64,000 bases of DNA from Micromonospora sp. NBC_00389. GTDB taxonomy: Bacteria; Actinomycetota; Actinomycetes; Mycobacteriales; Micromonosporaceae. The position numbers and the translations under genes are program-made. Where the stretch lies: positions 5,332,001-5,396,000 of the forward strand of contig NZ_CP107947.1 in the NCBI RefSeq assembly GCF_036059255.1, read 5' to 3'. Below are positions 60,862 to 64,000 of this stretch, in pieces. The notes under the pieces were generated by a model, which was not told the origin of the DNA, did no database searches, and saw nothing but the letters and a program-made list of their open reading frames with translations. The first letter of the stretch is position 1. Every line of letters begins with the position of its first letter.

Positions 60862-62017
60862 GACTCCCGAGCGGCGCTGGCCGGCGGCGGTCGGTGCCTG
60901 GCTGGGCATCGGCACCGCGCCGGCCACCCTGGTGCTCGGCGCGGCGATGGCCGCCCGGCACGGCGGCGCGGTGCCGGTGGCGGGGCTGCTGGTCGGTGGC
61001 GCGCTGATGGCCGTGCTGCTCTGGGGGCACGGCCGGATCGGTCTGCGCCGGCCGCTCGGGGACGGCGGAACGCTGACCGCCGTGCTGCCCGCATACCTGG
61101 GGAACGCCTCGCGGCTGCTGTTGGCGGCCGTGCTGACCGTGTCGATGGTCGGCTGGAACGGGTTCAACGTCGGGCTGGGCGGCGCCTCGCTGGCGGCGTT
61201 GACGCACCTGCCGGGCTGGGTCGGGCCGGTGCTGCTGGAGGTGGCGGTCCTCGCCGTCTCCTGGGCGCCGGCTCGGTTCGGCAACCGGGTCGCCGTGGTC
61301 ACCACGCTCAGCGCGGTGGTGCTGGTCGGCTGGTGCCTGACCGTGCTGCCGCCGCCGGGCGCGCCGGTCCGCCTCGCCGCCGGTGGGCTGGCCGACGCCG
61401 CCGCGCTGATCGGCTACGCGGCGGTCTTCGCCTTGCGCGCACCGGACTTCAGCGTCGGCCTGGCCCGGCGGCGGGACCTGGCCTGGTGCGTGGGGCTGCT
61501 GATCGGGCCGGCGCTGCTCGGGGTGCTCGCCGGTGCCGGCCTGTGGCTGCGGACCGGCTCGGCGGACGTGGTCGCGCTGCTCGCCACCGGGTCGGGGTTG
61601 GCCGCGTACGCGAATCTGTTCGTCGCGGTGGCCGTCTTCGCCGCCGCGCTGACCACCACGTACTCCGGGGCGCTGGCGATGCGCGGCCTGGCGCCCCGGG
61701 TGCCGGCCCGCGCGGCGATGCTCGCCGTCGCGATGCTCGGCGGGGTGCTGGCGGTGGCGCGTTTCGACCGCCTGGTCCTGCCCTGGCTGACGCTGCTGGC
61801 CGCCGCGCTGCCCGTGCTGGTGGTGCCGATGGCGGTGGAGGCGGCGGCCCGTCGGCGCGGTCGTGCCCCGCGTACCGTGCCCGCCTGGTGCTGGATGCCC
61901 CCGGCGCTGCTCGCGGTCGCCTGCACCCTCGCCGGGGTCGGCGTCGCCCCGCTGCTCGGGCTGGCCCTCGCCGGGGCGTGCACTCTGTTCTGGCGGCGCC
62001 TGGGCAACGCGACCTAA
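60854..62017 (+). CDS. NCS1-type (cytosine/purine-like) permease
   Basis: A 387-residue membrane protein with about eleven helices, beginning at TTG 60854 and overlapping the isomerase stop. NCS1-like landmarks are GIGTAPATLVLGAAM in helix 1, SMVGWNGFNVGLGG, RFGNRVAVVTTLSAVVLVGW and the APDFSVGLARRRD loop (compare PD-x-S/R in CodB/PucI). It may import the nucleobase-like or heterocyclic substrate of the cluster. Its TAA stop (62015-62017) is formed at the junction with the IS5 element; the native stop was probably TAG at the same place. Confidence 0.82.
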   Translation: MSETPERRWPAAVGAWLGIGTAPATLVLGAAMAARHGGAVPVAGLLVGGALMAVLLWGHGRIGLRRPLGDGGTLTAVLPAYLGNASRLLLAAVLTVSMVGWNGFNVGLGGASLAALTHLPGWVGPVLLEVAVLAVSWAPARFGNRVAVVTTLSAVVLVGWCLTVLPPPGAPVRLAAGGLADAAALIGYAAVFALRAPDFSVGLARRRDLAWCVGLLIGPALLGVLAGAGLWLRTGSADVVALLATGSGLAAYANLFVAVAVFAAALTTTYSGALAMRGLAPRVPARAAMLAVAMLGGVLAVARFDRLVLPWLTLLAAALPVLVVPMAVEAAARRRGRAPRTVPAWCWMPPALLAVACTLAGVGVAPLLGLALAGACTLFWRRLGNAT

Positions 62018-62077
62018 GGCGTGTTTCAAAAGTGGAGTCTGATCGAAGTCACCGCGTGGCGGTGATCGACAGCTGAA

Positions 62078-62132
62078 GAGGTCTCCGGTAACTGGTTCTG
62101 CGACCAAGCAAGAACTTCATACCGGAGACCTC
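62078..62132 (+). promoter_or_regulatory. Stem-loop sequestering the transposase ribosome site
   Basis: GAGGTCTCCGGTA (62078-62090) pairs perfectly with TACCGGAGACCTC (62120-62132), whose last base abuts the GTG start. The GGAG ribosome site (62124-62127) is inside the stem. A transcript entering from outside would fold and hide the site, limiting transposase translation. A transcript starting inside the element, past the left arm, would not. Confidence 0.75.
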
Positions 62133-63026
62133 GTGCCCAGCGTAGCGGTGACGAGGCGGCATGACCTGACCGACGGGCAGTGGGCTGTTCTGGCTCCGTT
62201 GCTGCCTGCCGCGCCGAGGACGGGTCGTCCGCCGAAGTGGAAGAAACGACAGCTCATTGACGGGATCCGGTGGCGGATCCGGATCGGTGCCCCGTGGCGT
62301 GACGTCCCGTCCGAGTACGCGCCCTGGCCCACCGTCTACGGCCTGTTCCGCCGCTGGCAGCGTGACGGAACCTGGGACAAGATCCTGTCCGCGCTGCAAG
62401 CCGCTGGCGACGCGACCGGCCGGATCGGTTGGACGGTGAGCGTGGACTCGATGACCAGCCGCGCCCACCAGCACGCCGCCGGAGCCCGCACCGACGGGCA
62501 TCTGCAGAAGGAGCCGCCCGGCGGGGTGCACGACGAGCCGGCCGATCACGCGCTGGGCCGATCGCGCGGCGGGCTGACCACCAAGACTCATCTGGCCTGC
62601 GAGCAGGGACAGAAGGTCCTCTCCCTGATCGTGACCGCCGGGCACCGTGGTGACAGCCCGCAGTTCATCCCCGTCCTGCGCCGCATCCATGTGACCCGCC
62701 TCGGCGTGGGTCGACCCCGCACCTGCCCCGACCTGGTCTTGGCCGACAAGGCCTACACCAGCCGCGGCAACCGCAGTCATCTGCGCTCACGCGGGATCCA
62801 GGCCTGCATCCCCAGCAAGACCGACCAGGACGCCCATCGCAAGGCCAAAGGCTCCAAGGGTGGCCGCCCACCCGCGTTCGACAAGGACCTCTACCGGCTA
62901 CGCCACGCCGTGGAGAACGGCATCAACCGGCTCAAACGCCACCGCGGCGTCGCCACCCGCTACGACAAGCTGGCAGTCCGCTTCCAAGCCGTTCTCACCA
63001 TCACGATCATCACCGAGTGGCTCTGA
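62133..63026 (+). CDS. IS5-family transposase (DDE type)
   Basis: A 297-residue transposase from GTG 62133. The N-terminal DUF4096-like region (DLTDGQWAVLAPLLPAAP, RRQLIDGIRWRIRIGAPWRDVP in pieces, YGLFRRWQRDGTWDKIL) is followed by the catalytic core: Asp in WTVSVDSMTSRAHQHAAG, Asp in DLVLADKAYTSRGNR and Glu in RHAVENGINRLKRHRGVATRYDK in pieces. All three acidic residues are present and the frame is unbroken, so the element may still move. Confidence 0.95.
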   Translation: MPSVAVTRRHDLTDGQWAVLAPLLPAAPRTGRPPKWKKRQLIDGIRWRIRIGAPWRDVPSEYAPWPTVYGLFRRWQRDGTWDKILSALQAAGDATGRIGWTVSVDSMTSRAHQHAAGARTDGHLQKEPPGGVHDEPADHALGRSRGGLTTKTHLACEQGQKVLSLIVTAGHRGDSPQFIPVLRRIHVTRLGVGRPRTCPDLVLADKAYTSRGNRSHLRSRGIQACIPSKTDQDAHRKAKGSKGGRPPAFDKDLYRLRHAVENGINRLKRHRGVATRYDKLAVRFQAVLTITIITEWL

Positions 63027-63046
63027 CCGGCTTATGAAACACGCCT

Positions 63047-63444
63047 TAGGCGGCGGATCTTCGAGGTCGCACCTCGGACTGTGGAGCGCGACGAGCTGGT
63101 GCCGCGCAGGGCCGTCGTCGCCGCATGGATGCGAGGCCGGGGTGCCGGTGAAGGCATGTGGGTGCACCCAGCCGCGGCTGACCAGGTTGGTGACCAGGCG
63201 ACTGACGGCCAGCTAGCCCTCGGCCACCGAACCCTGCCCGATGTGCCGGACACCTGGCCAGACTGCCTCCTCCGCGACCGCCTCACCGAACACTTCCTGA
63301 CAACGGCCTTTCCCCGAGTGCCGGTCCAGGCCTGGCCCTGCAACTAACCAGCGGACGAGTTCAGGAGCCCTGGCCCCGTCGCAGCGCGTCGGTGTCTGCG
63401 AGACGTCAACCGACTCGTTGATTCGTCCTGCTGGGAAACGCGAC
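63047..63444. other. 398-bp spacer, no convincing gene; possible degraded sequence
   Basis: It lies between the IS5 right flank and the thiamine-diphosphate enzyme. An open frame of 88 codons (63081-63347, plus) and one of 103 codons on the other strand exist, but neither has a ribosome site or recognisable motif. Notably 63431-63454 (CTGGGAAACGCGACCTAG then GCGGCGG) repeats the rejoined flanks of the IS5 target. It may be a remnant brought in by recombination. Confidence 0.5.
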
Positions 63445-64000
63445 CTAGGCGGCGGGTGGGACGGTGGCGTCGATGAGGTGTGGGCCGGTCCGGGCCAGCG
63501 CCTGGGAGAACTGCTCCGCGAGTTGCTCGGCGGTGGTGGCGCGGCTGGCGGGCATGCCGAACGCGTTCGCCAGCCCGACGAAGTCGATCTGGGGGGTCGC
63601 CAGGTCGAACAGCGGGTTGTTGTCAGGATCGGCGAGGCCGGGACGATTGCTGAAGTGTCCCCACTCCTGGCGCAGGATCGCGTACGCGTGGTTGTTGAGG
63701 ATCACGTTGGTGATGTTCAACTGCTCGCGTACCTGGGTCCACAGCGCAGTGACGGTGTACATGACGCAGCCGTCGGCCACCAGTGCCACCACCGGCCGGT
63801 CGGGTGCGGCGACAGCGGCACCGACGGCCAGGGGCAGACCGTCGCCCATGGCACCACCGGTCTGCATGAGCACGTCGTGCCGAGGAGCGCCAGCGGTGGC
63901 GGACGCCAGGGCGGTGCCGGAGCTGACGGTCTCGTCGATGATGATGGCCCGCTCGGGTAGCAGAGCTGCGACGACGTCGGCCCAGTTCTGCAGCGTGAGT
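63445..64000 (-). CDS. Thiamine-diphosphate-dependent enzyme, C-terminal part (5' end outside window)
   Basis: The last 184 codons of an acetolactate-synthase/benzoylformate-decarboxylase-like protein. It is open to the right edge of the window. The C-terminal ThDP domain is visible: TGGAMGDGLPLAVGAAVA, then ADGCVMYTVTALWTQVREQL and NVILNNHAYAILRQEW. The metal/ThDP motif is usually GDG..NN; here the first residue is Ala (ADG). The protein also has FVGLANAFGMPA and the terminal GPHLIDATV. The reaction, decarboxylation or condensation of a 2-keto acid, cannot be fixed. It is convergent with the catabolic island. Confidence 0.88.
   Translation of the reverse strand, partial: LTLQNWADVVAALLPERAIIIDETVSSGTALASATAGAPRHDVLMQTGGAMGDGLPLAVGAAVAAPDRPVVALVADGCVMYTVTALWTQVREQLNITNVILNNHAYAILRQEWGHFSNRPGLADPDNNPLFDLATPQIDFVGLANAFGMPASRATTAEQLAEQFSQALARTGPHLIDATVPPAA

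Larger units (their letters stand above)
62017..63046 (+). mobile_element. IS5-family insertion sequence, complete
   Basis: A 1030-bp element. Terminal inverted repeats AGGCGTGTTTCA followed by aaag / taag match at 15 of 16 bases. The flanks read C-TA before and TA-G after, so a TA duplication in an ancestral CTAG is inferred. It carries one intact transposase gene and an internal stem-loop at the start of that gene. Confidence 0.88.

Noticed and set aside
63032..63347. Overlapping open frames of 88 and 103 codons right of the IS5 element
   Set aside because: No ribosome site, no motif, and mutually antisense. Treated as non-coding or degraded sequence.

Overview
The window reads as chromosomal DNA from a high-GC actinomycete, most likely Micromonospora or a close relative in the Micromonosporaceae. 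This is inferred from the very high G+C (above 70 percent by eye), frequent GTG and TTG starts, 4-base ATGA/GTGA gene overlaps, a desferrioxamine locus with DmdR/IdeR-type iron box, a streptogrisin-type protease, ECF41 sigma factor and actinobacterial-style IS607 and IS5 elements. No rRNA, tRNA or CRISPR was seen.

Layout. 1-1.7 kb: a two-component pair on the minus strand, with the kinase cut by the window edge. 1.8-8.9 kb: accessory and housekeeping genes (DinB-like protein, an HTH/TPR regulator divergent from two tiny overlapping genes, an acetyltransferase, an Hsp70 ATPase fused through a membrane segment to a beta-propeller, a Rieske lipoprotein). 9.1-17.4 kb: a MacB-type export island with its own two-component system (lipoprotein, two HlyD-like adaptors, response regulator, kinase, ABC ATPase, permease, membrane-anchored protein). 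Three matching arrays of 11-bp direct repeats sit in front of three of its transcription units. 17.5-26.6 kb: nucleosidase-like protein, LtrA, streptogrisin protease, a KDG kinase / IclR / KDPG aldolase operon behind two palindromic operators, and a very large secreted subtilisin.

26.7-39.8 kb: a complete desferrioxamine-type siderophore region. The minus-strand arm carries an N-acyltransferase, a penicillin-acylase family hydrolase and the FecCD/FepC importer. The plus-strand arm carries the binding lipoprotein, siderophore-interacting reductase and desABCD. Both arms diverge from one iron box near 32.46 kb. 40.0-46.6 kb: redox and stress regulators: a flavin monooxygenase / FMN reductase pair and a second FMN reductase around a MarR gene with palindromic operators, an ArsR-SRPBCC pair with a probable leaderless start, and an ECF41 sigma factor with its FAD oxidoreductase partner.

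46.6-52.3 kb is the most mosaic part: a membrane-anchored Nudix-like gene whose upstream region has been replaced by an IS607 element (serine recombinase plus TnpB with a long tail that probably overlaps its guide RNA), an MFS transporter, and a repeat-rich gap holding a 206-bp element with 30-bp terminal inverted repeats. 52.3-62.0 kb: an acetyltransferase and a LacI-controlled catabolic island with a cupin protein, an NMT1/THI5-type ABC importer, Gfo/Idh oxidoreductase, DUF993 aldolase-like protein, TIM-barrel isomerase and NCS1-type permease. Its substrate is unknown. 62.0-64.0 kb: an IS5-family element inserted exactly in the CTAG where the permease stop lay, a remnant-like spacer, and the C-terminal part of a thiamine-diphosphate enzyme running off the right edge.
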